Of a DNA stretch of 24,010 nt, positions 1-8,431 are shown in pieces. The translations under genes were made by a program, and so were the position numbers. Numbering within the stretch: position 1 is the first letter of the stretch; each line of letters opens with the position of its first letter. The stretch lies in NCBI GenBank assembly GCA_964557575.1, contig CAZLBC010000080.1:1-24010 (forward strand), given 5' to 3'. This stretch comes from CAZLBC01 sp964557575. Lineage in GTDB: Bacteria > Planctomycetota > Phycisphaerae > SM23-33. A model generated the notes under the pieces. That model was not told the DNA's origin. It saw nothing but the letters and a program-made list of their open reading frames with translations, and searched no databases.

Positions 1-481
1 ACTTGAAAAAACCGGTCTTCGGATGAGGCCGGGGTATTGCTGTTTGTGATTTTTCCGCACCTCATCGTCAGTCTCCATGGACGATTCATAGAGCATCACC
101 TGCTTCGAATTCCTCGATGTACGAAAAACGTGCCCCTTTCTCGCCAACGGCCGAATTGTTCAGCAGGCCGTAAATAAGTACTAACAGTTTTTTTCATTCC
201 CCTTGCTGACTCGGCAAATGAATTAAGCAACAGGTTTGATTTCAGTGTTTAATGAAGGACTTTGCACTCGGGGTGTCACAAATTCCTTACAAAATTACAT
301 TTTCTGCGCAAGACCTTCAAGATAACTGCGAACATTATAGATGAATAGCAAAAATCCGATACGGGAAAGGTAAATGAGCGAAAGATGAAAAGTGAGTGAG
401 TGAAAACAACGGGCGAAAACACGTTTGTTGCATGTATCGGGAGTAAACAAAATCTACGGAGGAATATAGAAAGGAACAACC
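1..481. other. Left-edge region without a convincing gene
   Basis: No frame here looks clearly coding. A hairpin (12-19 pairing with 25-32, two G.U pairs) lies next to an A-run at 6-11. Read on the minus strand this would be a stem followed by six T, a weak terminator-like shape. On the minus strand an ATG at 96 opens a 32-codon frame that leaves the window (begins MLYESSMETDDEV). It is preceded in another frame by about 33 sense codons ending at 86, so a frameshifted remnant is possible. Neither was recognised. Positions 300-480 are AT-rich and presumably carry the promoter of the gene at 482, but I could not choose a -10/-35 pair. Confidence 0.4.
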
Positions 482-2566
482 ATGTCACTGACCAGTCGAG
501 CTCGCAAAATGCTGAATAAATGGTATCGCGGCATTCTTCACCGACAGGCGGTGCCGGGTGCGGCGAAACCCCGACCAACCGGGCAGGAAACCGCTGCCAT
601 TGAGCCGTTGGAGCCGCGTTTGCTGCTGTCAACCGCTCCCTACGTTGACACCGTCAAAATAAACGGCGAATCCGTTTCAGTCGGAAACCACAGCGCCACT
701 GTCCAACTTGAAAATCTGAGCGACGGGTTCACGTTCGAGGTAAATGCGGGAAACCAAGGCGACAGTTCTCCTGCCTGGTACAACGGCATCACCATGTCAT
801 TTCCCGAATTCACTTCATCGGGCGATACCGGTAGAGTTTCATGTCAGTCGCGAAGCAGTGACTTGAGTTACAGGGAATATCTAGGATCTGTTCCCGGTGG
901 GGACGGGTATGCAAATTATGTAATGGTGGAATCCTGTGATACTGACGGTTGGGACGGTGACACGTGGTACACGTGGGACGAGGAAAACTACCTGCGGGTG
1001 GAGATTCAGCCTGAACGTTACGGGACATTCGACATTTACTACCGGGTAGCCATGAGTGACCGGCAGGACTGGGATTACGGATGGAACCGCGCCCCGTCTT
1101 CGTCGGCCTATGTTGATTGCATATCATTTCCTGCTTACCGGTATCGAATCAACATAGAAAGGCCGCCGGAACCCGACATGGACGCGTACGGGGTATCGGT
1201 ACGGGATAGCACGGTCGATCCGGGACAGAGCGTCACGGTCGACTGGACGGCGATCAACCGCGGCAGCGGCAGCGCCGGCAGCACGCAACAGGGCGTCATG
1301 TGGTCGACAAACAGCACGATCTCAACCGCAGACCAGTTGCTGGAGAGGGAATACCTCGGCGGTATGAATGCCGGCCAGACAGATCCCGAATCCCACACGA
1401 TTACCATCCCCACCAGCGCCACGCCCGGCGACACCTACTACATCGGCATATACGCGGATTACGACAACGACGAGAATGAATCGTCCGAATCGAACAACAA
1501 CAGCGAGGCGGTAGCCGTGACGATCAATGAAAGCCGGCCCGACATGGACGCGTACGGCGTATCGGTATCGGATAGCACGGTCGATCCGGGACAGAGCGTC
1601 ACGGTCGACTGGACGGCGATCAACCGCGGCAGCGGCAGCGCCGGCAGCACGCAACAGGGCGTCATGTGGTCGACAAACAGCACGATCTCAACCGCAGACC
1701 AGTTGCTGGAGAGGGAATACCTCGGCGGTATGAATGCCGGCCAGACAGATCCCGAATCCCACACGATTACCATCCCCACCAGCGCCACGCCCGGCGACAC
1801 CTACTACATCGGCATATACGCGGACTACGACAACAACGAGAATGAATCGTCCGAATCGAACAACAACAGCGAGGCGGTAGCCGTGACGGTCCATACGAAC
1901 GTCACGCCTAATGCCCCTTCGTTCAACATGACGCCTCCCTCCGCGCTTTATCCCACCAATACATACAGCGTCACGGTCGACTACACTGACCCAGATGGTC
2001 AGGATGACCTGCAGCACGTCTATCTTCGGTTGGCCCAGGACGACAGCGAGGATAGTCAACGCCAGACCATGATGTACACGATTGCTGATAACTGGTTGGG
2101 CCAGTGGGACGGCGAGGGAGACCATATCGCTTCTCTCAGCGTTTCAAAGACCACCATCACTAACGGCTACCGTGTAACGTGGACCTTCAGCTTGGACGAT
2201 ACGTGGCAACCCAGCAACAACGTTGACTATTACGCCTACGGGCGTGACTTCGACGGTGCCGAGGCAAGCACACCGTACAACCGCAACGCCGTATATGACA
2301 GCGCCCTGACGGTGTATGATGCTCGCATCGACTACATCAACGACAACGATGGAGACGAGTTCTTCAGCCAACTTGAGATTGAATGGGATGCCGATACAAG
2401 CCTTTCATCCCGGCAAGTCTACGCGAAAGTCTACACGAACGACTGGTTACATTCCGAGCGCGATCTTGGCACGTCTTCGACTTATACTATTTATGGGAAC
2501 AATACTGATTGGTACGAGTTCACGATTGACGTGGGACGGGTGATCGCAGTCGAACGATGCCAGTGA
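482..2566 (+). CDS. LEPR-XLL domain exported protein with two CARDB repeats, probably 3'-truncated
   Basis: The 694-aa product is probably exported or surface-bound. A basic leader (residues 1-40) precedes LEPRLLLS at 43-50, the LEPR-XLL motif of planctomycete and some proteobacterial exported proteins. Residues about 60-225 form an unrecognised beta-rich region. Two CARDB-type (Ig-like adhesion) repeats follow at about 230-350 and 352-470, differing at only a few positions. Then come a further Ig-like stretch (about 475-590) and a segment beginning YDARIDYINDNDGDEFF that resembles choice-of-anchor type modules. The start is supported by AAAGGA 6-7 nt upstream, with a second GGAGG at 459-463. 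The last 8-10 codons (from about 2537) are antisense to the 3' end of the neighbouring broken gene, so the real C-terminus has probably been lost and the stop is accidental. The presence of the gene is near certain; its exact role is unknown. Confidence 0.88.
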   Translation: MSLTSRARKMLNKWYRGILHRQAVPGAAKPRPTGQETAAIEPLEPRLLLSTAPYVDTVKINGESVSVGNHSATVQLENLSDGFTFEVNAGNQGDSSPAWYNGITMSFPEFTSSGDTGRVSCQSRSSDLSYREYLGSVPGGDGYANYVMVESCDTDGWDGDTWYTWDEENYLRVEIQPERYGTFDIYYRVAMSDRQDWDYGWNRAPSSSAYVDCISFPAYRYRINIERPPEPDMDAYGVSVRDSTVDPGQSVTVDWTAINRGSGSAGSTQQGVMWSTNSTISTADQLLEREYLGGMNAGQTDPESHTITIPTSATPGDTYYIGIYADYDNDENESSESNNNSEAVAVTINESRPDMDAYGVSVSDSTVDPGQSVTVDWTAINRGSGSAGSTQQGVMWSTNSTISTADQLLEREYLGGMNAGQTDPESHTITIPTSATPGDTYYIGIYADYDNNENESSESNNNSEAVAVTVHTNVTPNAPSFNMTPPSALYPTNTYSVTVDYTDPDGQDDLQHVYLRLAQDDSEDSQRQTMMYTIADNWLGQWDGEGDHIASLSVSKTTITNGYRVTWTFSLDDTWQPSNNVDYYAYGRDFDGAEASTPYNRNAVYDSALTVYDARIDYINDNDGDEFFSQLEIEWDADTSLSSRQVYAKVYTNDWLHSERDLGTSSTYTIYGNNTDWYEFTIDVGRVIAVERCQ
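1172..1522 (+). repeat. CARDB-coding tandem repeat, copy A
   Basis: First copy of a 351-bp unit repeated in phase with a 366-bp (122-codon) period. By eye it differs from copy B at about five positions, for example GGGGTATCGGTACGG versus GGCGTATCGGTATCG near the start and GAC versus AAC in the Asp-rich loop near the end. Most of the unit is identical at DNA level, including third codon positions, which indicates recent duplication or gene conversion. Confidence 0.95.
1538..1888 (+). repeat. CARDB-coding tandem repeat, copy B
   Basis: Second copy of the 351-bp unit, starting 366 bp after copy A. It keeps the reading frame, so the protein carries two CARDB domains joined by a short linker (residues around NESR between them). 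Confidence 0.95.
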
Positions 2567-2896
2567 CTCCAGCGCCGCGAACGTCTTTTCGACATCGCCG
2601 CTTTTCGATGCAAGGTGTACGGCCCCCAGCAGGAGCACATACTTATTCGCCGGCCGTTCGGACTCGCCGGCGTCATTGAGCAATACCCCGGCCAGTTCGG
2701 CTTTCCGGGCGGCCGTGACCGCCTTTTTGATCTCCGCGCCGTAGACTTCATCTATGAGTGCGCGGGATTCAGACAGGGCCTTTTTTTCGGGGATCGGCGT
2801 TTTGCCCCCCGAAGCGCCGGCTGTCGGGAAATAAAAGAAAATCGAAGATAACACGCCCAGGGTGAAAAGAATTCTGCCAACACCGGATATATTCAT
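2540..2896 (-). pseudogene. 3'-truncated gene for a secreted helical (TPR-like) protein, related to residues 267-347 of the 12403 gene product
   Basis: The start at 2896 is chosen because GAGAGGTAAGG lies just upstream and the frame then gives a signal-peptide-like N-terminus (MNISGVGRILFTLGVLSSIF, then small residues to about 30). The mature part (ESRALIDEVYGAEI, then AELAGVLLNDA, RPANKYVLLLGAVHLASKSG, VEKTFAALESL, FD) aligns without gaps in its core with the product of 12403 (RKLIEEVYGEQL, VAALLIEDA, EPADKFAVLSEAAVLASRGG, IDKTFDALEEM, FD). Similarity stops at the FD pair (2549-2554), exactly where the converging LEPR-XLL gene begins to read antisense. The frame then runs on to a stop at 2447 through sequence that belongs to that other gene. 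I infer deletion, insertion or rearrangement at about 2531-2548. Without the full-length homologue the original length is unknown. Confidence 0.7.
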
Positions 2897-3220
2897 GTTC
2901 AACACCTTACCTCTCAACAACCAAAAAACCCTTGTGGCGATTATCAAAATACGGCGAACAAATGCAAGGCCCATCGTCAAGCACCATCCGTTCCACCGTT
3001 ATTTACGCAAAACCATGCCCAATACTGCGCGCTCATGGATAATAATTCACCGTCCTCCCACCACCTAAAAACAGTTATGCGACTGAAATAATACGCAATG
3101 TTCCCCTCACCGAACTACCCTGATGTAACGACGTGCGGGTTACCCCTTTTCTCCATTCGATTGACCACACCTGCTTGCATCGTCCGCAGATGAACGGTAA
3201 TATCCCAATAGTGAAATGCC
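2897..3220. other. Divergent intergenic region
   Basis: 324 bp between the broken minus-strand gene and the phosphatase gene. It should hold both promoters. TTGACC at 3161-3166 and TAATAT at 3198-3203 look like promoter boxes but are 31 bp apart, too far to be one sigma-70 site. No gene, repeat or RNA was recognised. Confidence 0.4.
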
Positions 3221-4873
3221 ATGTCATCGGTGACCCTGGACATTTCGGGCGGCGGTATCAATAAGGAGGTCCCACCCGACCCCGCGGGGGTGATCCTCGG
3301 CCGCGATTCCCAGTGCGATATCGTGCTGCCGGACCGGCAGATCTCCCGGCGCCATGCACTGATTTACCGCGATCCCCTCGGCCGGTGGCTGATCCAGGAC
3401 CTCGACAGTCACAACGGTGTCTTCGTCGACAACCGCAAAATAGACACCCACCGCCTGCTTCCGGGAGAGGAAATCACGATCGGTCCTTTCATCGTGCACC
3501 TGCGCACCGATAAAACCACGATCATGGCCGGCGAGCATCCCAAAACTGAAACCACGTACCAGGAAGACAGCCTGGAGCAAACCATCTTGGCCACCGGGGA
3601 CAAGATCGAGCCACTGACCGCCGATAACCTTCAATTCTTCAACAGGATCGGCGAACAACTGTCCACGGTCACTTCCTCGTCCAGGATTTACGCATGCCTG
3701 TGCAGGGAACTGGCCTCCTGCGAAGACTCCTGTGCCCTGGTGATCCGGGTTCCGGGTAATGAAGACGCGCCGGATACTGCACCCGACGTCATTGCCATGA
3801 GCGCGCATCCCGGTGACACGAAGACATCGGAAATAACCGACGAACACATCCCGCTTCACATATCAAAGCGCGTCGTCGATGCCGTCCGTGCGGGTCAGTC
3901 GGCGGTGTCGGCCACCAGTACCGGCGGTGCGGGCAGTATGCAGCTCACCGTGGCGAGTCCCGAAAAACCACGGGTTGTTCACTGCGCCGAGATAACGAAA
4001 GACGCCGGGATGCTGGATCTGCTGTACCTCGATCTACCCGTCAGTCGCGCCGAAACCTGCACCCTTGACCTGGTGAGCGCCGTTGCGCGGCAAACGCATC
4101 TCGCGGCGAAGAGCATCCTGTTAAACGAGGCCCGGTTCAAACTGGAAATCCTGGACGAGGAACTGGGCAGGGCGAAAAAGATTCAGACATCACTGACACC
4201 GGGCCATATCGAGCCTGTCGCCGGCATAGACGTCGGGCTGCACTACAGCCCGGCGGCATGGGTCGGGGGCGACTACTATGACCTGTGGAAAACTCCGGAA
4301 AACAACCTTGTTTTCGTGGTCGCCGACGTCAGCGGCCACGGGCTCGACGCCGCCCTGCTCATGGCAAACCTGCAGGCGGCGCTGCGGACCACCATGATTT
4401 ATTGTGCAGATGTGGGCGATGCGCTGACGCGGCTCAACGAACACCTGCTGGAACACTCACCAACCGACATGTTTGCCACCATGGTACTCGGGGTTATCAA
4501 ACCCGGGGACGGCGAACTGATCTACGCAAACGCAGGCCACGAAAAACCGTTGCTCGTATTCGGCGAAAACAAGCAGGATACACTCGCGGGCTCTCACAAC
4601 CCGTTGCTGGGTGTCATGGAACATCACTTTGCCGCGGACACCTGCAGCCTGCCACCCGGGACGGGGCTCCTGATCGTTACCGACGGCATTACTGAAACGC
4701 ACTCACCGTCGGGCGACATGCTGGGAACCGCCGGCCTTCGGAAAATGCTCGCCTACGACCCCACCGACACGAGCCAGCACACCGTGGACTCACTTGCACA
4801 GGCATTAAAAGAGTACCGCGGGGATCTGCCCCGGAAAGACGACGAGACGATTCTTCTCGTCAAAAAAGAGTGA
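3221..4873 (+). CDS. FHA domain - GAF-like - SpoIIE/PP2C-type protein phosphatase
   Basis: 550-aa cytoplasmic signalling protein with no signal peptide or membrane segment. Residues 24-95 form an FHA (phosphothreonine-binding) domain with its hallmark residues: G27-R28, S42 and H45 (SRRH), and N65-G66. Residues about 130-300 look like a GAF-type sensor domain. A helical linker (LDEELGRAKKIQTSL, about 311-325) leads into a SpoIIE/RsbU-type PPM phosphatase with the metal-binding Asp residues in place: GGDYYD (D351), ADVSGHG (D369), TDGITET (D488) and KDDET (D540-D541). It should remove phosphate from Ser/Thr. The gene converges on the sigma/kinase operon (63 bp between stop codons). A phosphatase with an FHA domain beside a Ser/Thr kinase suggests opposing partners. 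An RsbU-like role on an anti-sigma antagonist is the alternative, but no STAS protein is encoded nearby. The ribosome-binding site is weak, so the start is moderately sure. Confidence 0.92.
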   Translation: MSSVTLDISGGGINKEVPPDPAGVILGRDSQCDIVLPDRQISRRHALIYRDPLGRWLIQDLDSHNGVFVDNRKIDTHRLLPGEEITIGPFIVHLRTDKTTIMAGEHPKTETTYQEDSLEQTILATGDKIEPLTADNLQFFNRIGEQLSTVTSSSRIYACLCRELASCEDSCALVIRVPGNEDAPDTAPDVIAMSAHPGDTKTSEITDEHIPLHISKRVVDAVRAGQSAVSATSTGGAGSMQLTVASPEKPRVVHCAEITKDAGMLDLLYLDLPVSRAETCTLDLVSAVARQTHLAAKSILLNEARFKLEILDEELGRAKKIQTSLTPGHIEPVAGIDVGLHYSPAAWVGGDYYDLWKTPENNLVFVVADVSGHGLDAALLMANLQAALRTTMIYCADVGDALTRLNEHLLEHSPTDMFATMVLGVIKPGDGELIYANAGHEKPLLVFGENKQDTLAGSHNPLLGVMEHHFAADTCSLPPGTGLLIVTDGITETHSPSGDMLGTAGLRKMLAYDPTDTSQHTVDSLAQALKEYRGDLPRKDDETILLVKKE

Positions 4874-4936
4874 TAACAACCGCTCGAAAGCCGAGTATTT
4901 CTCCCAACCCCCTGCCGGTAACACGGCCGTAGTTCC

Positions 4937-6271
4937 TTAAAAATAATAAATGAACGACACCATCACGAGATGCTCGGTCGTGTCGTAATCGGCCTCGACC
5001 GGCAACCCGAGGTTTTCCCCGCTGACATCATCCCCGTACCGGAACTGGTAGCAGCAGTCGACACTGAAGCGGTCGGTCGACCACCCCGTTCCCACGCTGA
5101 AGCCGTAGACGTCCATGGGGCGATCGAGGGCCGGCCGGGGTTCGTAAAAGACCCCTGCCCGGAGGGGGAATATCCCCTGTTCCGTGAAGAAGAGATACTC
5201 GGTTCCCAGCCGGACCGACACGGTGTCGTCCAGCCGCCCGGGCAGTCCGCCGCCCAGCGGCGAATGCCGGACCCCCCGGCCGTCCTTCTGCTCATACTCG
5301 GACCAGTCGGTCCACTGCACGTCGCCGGAGACGCTCCACGCGTCGGAAAACCGATAGTTGGCCCCGATGCCGGCGGAGGCGGGGAAATTCATCTCCAGGT
5401 CTTCCTTGAGGTACTGGTTGAACTGCGCGCCGTTCAGGTGTGAAACGCCGTACAGCGTCCGCCGCACGTCGGCGGTATACGGGGTATGAAAGACGCCGCC
5501 GAGCGTCAGGAGCCGGCCCTCTTCCGCCCAGACATCCCACATCACGCCGAATGTCATGTTCCACGCCCGGAAGTTATCGAAGTCCTCCTCGTTGCGGTAG
5601 CTGAATGTAACCGGGTTACCCAGGATCACACCGTTGCCCCTTCCCTTGGTGGTCACCTTCCAGGCCCGGTTCTCGTACATGCCGCTGTGGTGAAGATTGA
5701 ACGCCGCCCCGACGGTCAGCTCGGGCAGCAGCGCGTACGCCCCGGCGAGCGACGTGGCGGCCAGCCCGCCGCGGGAGGTGACCTCCGTGTCCACCGGCAC
5801 GCGGGACCGGGGACCACGCATGGTGCGGGTGAAATCGAGGTTCAGGCCGAAATCATACTGGTGGTGATAGTTGACCGACATCACCAGGTCGCGACCGCCG
5901 ATCTCGAACGGCTGGACATAACTGAGGTAATTGATGTCGGGCTGGCACCGGCTCTGCCGCCCGATGTCGAAGTCGAGAATGGACGACGAATCAAAGCCCT
6001 TCAATCCGCCGAACCATGTGCCGACCAGCGATGCCTCCGGCCGCTCGAGCTGTATGAGCCCCGCGGGATTCCAGGAGGCGGCGGTCGCGTCGTCGGCGAC
6101 GCCGATAAACGCCGACTGGCCGACGGCACGCGCACCGGATCCGACCGGACGGGGAGTGACGGTCACGTCGGTCGCGGCAACCTGGCCGAACGCGGTTGAG
6201 ACCGGACAGAGCACACACCACGCGGCGATCGTGATCACGTACCATCGGTTGGCATTTCTCGATACGGCCAT
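4937..6271 (-). CDS. FadL/OmpP1-like outer-membrane beta-barrel protein
   Basis: 444 aa. The signal peptide runs to about residue 29 (hydrophobic VITIAAWCVLCPVSTAFG, then Q). The mature N-terminus carries the conserved signature of the OmpP1/FadL/PorV-like group: GSGARAVGQSAFIGVADDA and then ASWNPAGLIQLERPE. The rest alternates aromatic and polar strand-like segments. It ends in SFIYYF with a C-terminal phenylalanine, as expected for insertion by the BAM complex. In the family such barrels carry hydrophobic compounds or act as assembly partners; the substrate here is unknown. It is the last gene of the minus-strand operon, 33 bp after the lipoprotein stop, with AAAGG about 7 nt before the start. 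It was probably co-transcribed with the kinase and lipoprotein and may be their outer-membrane component. Confidence 0.88.
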   Translation of the reverse strand: MAVSRNANRWYVITIAAWCVLCPVSTAFGQVAATDVTVTPRPVGSGARAVGQSAFIGVADDATAASWNPAGLIQLERPEASLVGTWFGGLKGFDSSSILDFDIGRQSRCQPDINYLSYVQPFEIGGRDLVMSVNYHHQYDFGLNLDFTRTMRGPRSRVPVDTEVTSRGGLAATSLAGAYALLPELTVGAAFNLHHSGMYENRAWKVTTKGRGNGVILGNPVTFSYRNEEDFDNFRAWNMTFGVMWDVWAEEGRLLTLGGVFHTPYTADVRRTLYGVSHLNGAQFNQYLKEDLEMNFPASAGIGANYRFSDAWSVSGDVQWTDWSEYEQKDGRGVRHSPLGGGLPGRLDDTVSVRLGTEYLFFTEQGIFPLRAGVFYEPRPALDRPMDVYGFSVGTGWSTDRFSVDCCYQFRYGDDVSGENLGLPVEADYDTTEHLVMVSFIYYF

Positions 6272-6304
6272 CTAAACCTTTCACATGGAATCCGGTGTCA
6301 TTCG

Positions 6305-8431
6305 CTACTTGGAAACGGCCATGTCACCTTTTCGCAGCACGTCGCTGCCGGCGGGCGACTGCAGCTCGACCGAACAGGCGCCGGCGTCCAGTTCGATAAC
6401 GCGGGCCTCGAGGGGCGTTCCCTCGTGTTTCACCGGCTTGTGCAGAACGGTACTGCCCAGGCGTTCCTCGCGGTAAAAGCGGAACATCATGCCCCGGGTC
6501 ACCCGGTGCCGCGTTCCCACGTCGAGATATGCGCGCTGTCGCCCGACATCCGCCACGTGCCCCCGGACGACGGGAAACGCGTTCTTTATCTTCGATACCA
6601 GTCCCTTACCCAGCCAGCGGAGCCCCGCCGGGTCCTTGTCTTCACCGTAGACCTCGGCAACACAGAGGACAACACCGGACGCCGTATCAACCAGTTCGAC
6701 GTAGATGTTGATGTACCGCTCCCCCTCCTCGAGATCGCCGTCGATGATCCCCTCGGCCGCGATAATCCTTCCCACCCGTATGCCCTGCTCCTTGTCCGCG
6801 AGGGAAGTCAACTGATGCTCCATCATAATGCGGCTGAACACCTCCCGGCTCCGCTCCACCAAACGAAAGCGGACGGGCGTGGCGACCAGCGCCTCGGTGA
6901 CCGCATCGTGCACGATATCCGTCGTCTGCCTGACGGGCCCTTCTTCGTCCAGCGGCATCAGGGCCACGGCCATCCGCGCGGCGTATTCCTCGACCTCATC
7001 CCTGAAGATCCGCAGCGTCATACTGCGCAGGTTGCCGCTGTTGTCCCGGGCGGCGACGGCAACCTCGTTCAAGCCCGGTTTCAACTCGACCCAGCGGTTG
7101 AACACAACGTACTCCGATTTGGCCCGGGCGAGCCGGACCGGCTCGCCGTTCAGCGATAGCGACGAGATCCCGCCGGGGTCGTGTACCTTTCCGTCGAGGA
7201 AGATCCGCTCCTCCATAGTTGTAATCTGCTCCAGCTCCCGTGGAAATGCCGTTTCGATAACGGGCGGCGCGGTATCCCCGTTTTGCGCCACCGCCCCGGC
7301 AAGGGCCACAAGGTTCCGTTCGGGAAGCAGGGAAAGGTGCACTATCGCCGGGACGCCCGCGGCGGGCGCCGGCCGGAATCCACCTTTCGGGACGACGCCG
7401 ACCCGGCCGCCGTCCGGGGAAAGGACGGCCTCGGTCCGGTTCCCGGCCCGGTCGAAGACCGTCACGGAGACTCCTCCCGCGACCAGTTCGGTTTCAACGG
7501 CCCGCAGCCGCTTCTCCGTCGCGGCCTCGCCGGCGAACGTCTCTTTCCCGATGGTTATCTGCTCGAGCCCGATATCGTCCAGCCCCGTTATATCCACGAC
7601 CGCCCGGTTACCACCGCCGGCCCGCGCCAGGGAGTGGACACAAAACGTGGGGGGAGAAAGATCAACCGTGACGGTGACGGTTTTCGCGGCCTTTTTCCCC
7701 ACCAGGTCCGTCGCCGAAACGGTCACCGCGTTCCTGCCCGGCACCAGGCGAACGGCCTGGTCGACGTCGATGCGCGGCGCCGCCAGGTCGATATACAGTC
7801 TCCGCCCGCCGACGGACACCGCGCCGACGTACTGGTCGTCGGTCACCGTGCCGGTGACCGTCGCCTTCCTGCTGTTGATTACCGCCCCGTCGGCCGGCGC
7901 GGTCACGGTCACCGCGGGCCCGGCGGCATCGGCGCCGGTTTTTTTCAAGAGGGCTTCCCGCGTTCTGCCCAGGTAGAAACGGCACCGCGCGGAATCCTCG
8001 GATACCCGCGACGCCGCGAGTTTCTCCAGGGCCTCGCGCAGTTCTCCCCGTCGAAACAGGATAATGCCCAGTTCACGGTTGGGGAAGTAATCCTGGAAGT
8101 GCATGCCGTACGTCCGGGCCCACCGGGTATCCTGCGACCGCAGTCTCAGGCATGTTCGAAAATCCTCGGCCGCCGCCGCGGGGTGGCCGGTCTCCAGCAG
8201 CCACCGGCCCCGGGCATAGTAGTTCCACCACCGGCCGCGGTGCAGGTTGAAGTGGGTCCGGATGTCCTCGACACCCGTTCCGTGCCGATCGGGTTCATAG
8301 GCCCTGACCCAGTTTTCCCTGCGCATGTCGGTCTCGCCGCACCCGCCCCACACGAAGAGTGACGCAACGGTAACGATAACGATGGCAAAAGGTATGTGAG
8401 TATTGATTCTACTCTTTTTCGAAACGTACAT
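6305..8431 (-). CDS. Probable lipoprotein with TPR-like region, Ig-like repeats and CsgG-like C-terminal region
   Basis: 708 aa. The N-terminus has basic residues, a hydrophobic stretch (about 14-28) and Cys31 in VWGGC. The lipobox is imperfect (Trp at -3), so lipidation is likely but not certain. Residues about 40-165 look like tetratricopeptide helices (YARGRWLLETGHPAAAAEDF). Ig-like domains of the glucodextranase-B type follow (about 170-255: TAPADGAVINSRKATVTGTV ... LVPGRNAVTVSATD; about 385-475: LKPGLNEVAVAARDNSGN), with a degenerate copy between. Residues about 480-620 resemble CsgG (MAVALMPLDE, then FRLVERSREVFSRIM and GIIDGDLEEG). A tail (about 625-708, AFPVVRGHVADV ... TRGMMF) resembles the FlgT C-terminal domain. 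The start overlaps the kinase gene by 23 bp with a GGAAAAGGA site inside it, indicating translational coupling. It is probably a periplasmic, outer-membrane-anchored partner of the kinase and the barrel. Confidence 0.85.
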   Translation of the reverse strand: MYVSKKSRINTHIPFAIVIVTVASLFVWGGCGETDMRRENWVRAYEPDRHGTGVEDIRTHFNLHRGRWWNYYARGRWLLETGHPAAAAEDFRTCLRLRSQDTRWARTYGMHFQDYFPNRELGIILFRRGELREALEKLAASRVSEDSARCRFYLGRTREALLKKTGADAAGPAVTVTAPADGAVINSRKATVTGTVTDDQYVGAVSVGGRRLYIDLAAPRIDVDQAVRLVPGRNAVTVSATDLVGKKAAKTVTVTVDLSPPTFCVHSLARAGGGNRAVVDITGLDDIGLEQITIGKETFAGEAATEKRLRAVETELVAGGVSVTVFDRAGNRTEAVLSPDGGRVGVVPKGGFRPAPAAGVPAIVHLSLLPERNLVALAGAVAQNGDTAPPVIETAFPRELEQITTMEERIFLDGKVHDPGGISSLSLNGEPVRLARAKSEYVVFNRWVELKPGLNEVAVAARDNSGNLRSMTLRIFRDEVEEYAARMAVALMPLDEEGPVRQTTDIVHDAVTEALVATPVRFRLVERSREVFSRIMMEHQLTSLADKEQGIRVGRIIAAEGIIDGDLEEGERYINIYVELVDTASGVVLCVAEVYGEDKDPAGLRWLGKGLVSKIKNAFPVVRGHVADVGRQRAYLDVGTRHRVTRGMMFRFYREERLGSTVLHKPVKHEGTPLEARVIELDAGACSVELQSPAGSDVLRKGDMAVSK

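Noticed and set aside
276..632. 118-codon minus-strand frame overlapping the start of the gene at 482
   Set aside because: It begins inside the LEPR-XLL leader coding sequence, runs into an AT-rich promoter region and shows no family features.
3224..3859. 211-codon minus-strand frame inside the phosphatase gene
   Set aside because: It is a shadow of the FHA and GAF-like coding region, with no ribosome-binding site or domain.
7181..8362. 393-codon plus-strand frame antisense to the lipoprotein gene
   Set aside because: High Arg/Pro/Gly content without domains. The minus-strand frame has CsgG-like and Ig-like motifs and operon context.
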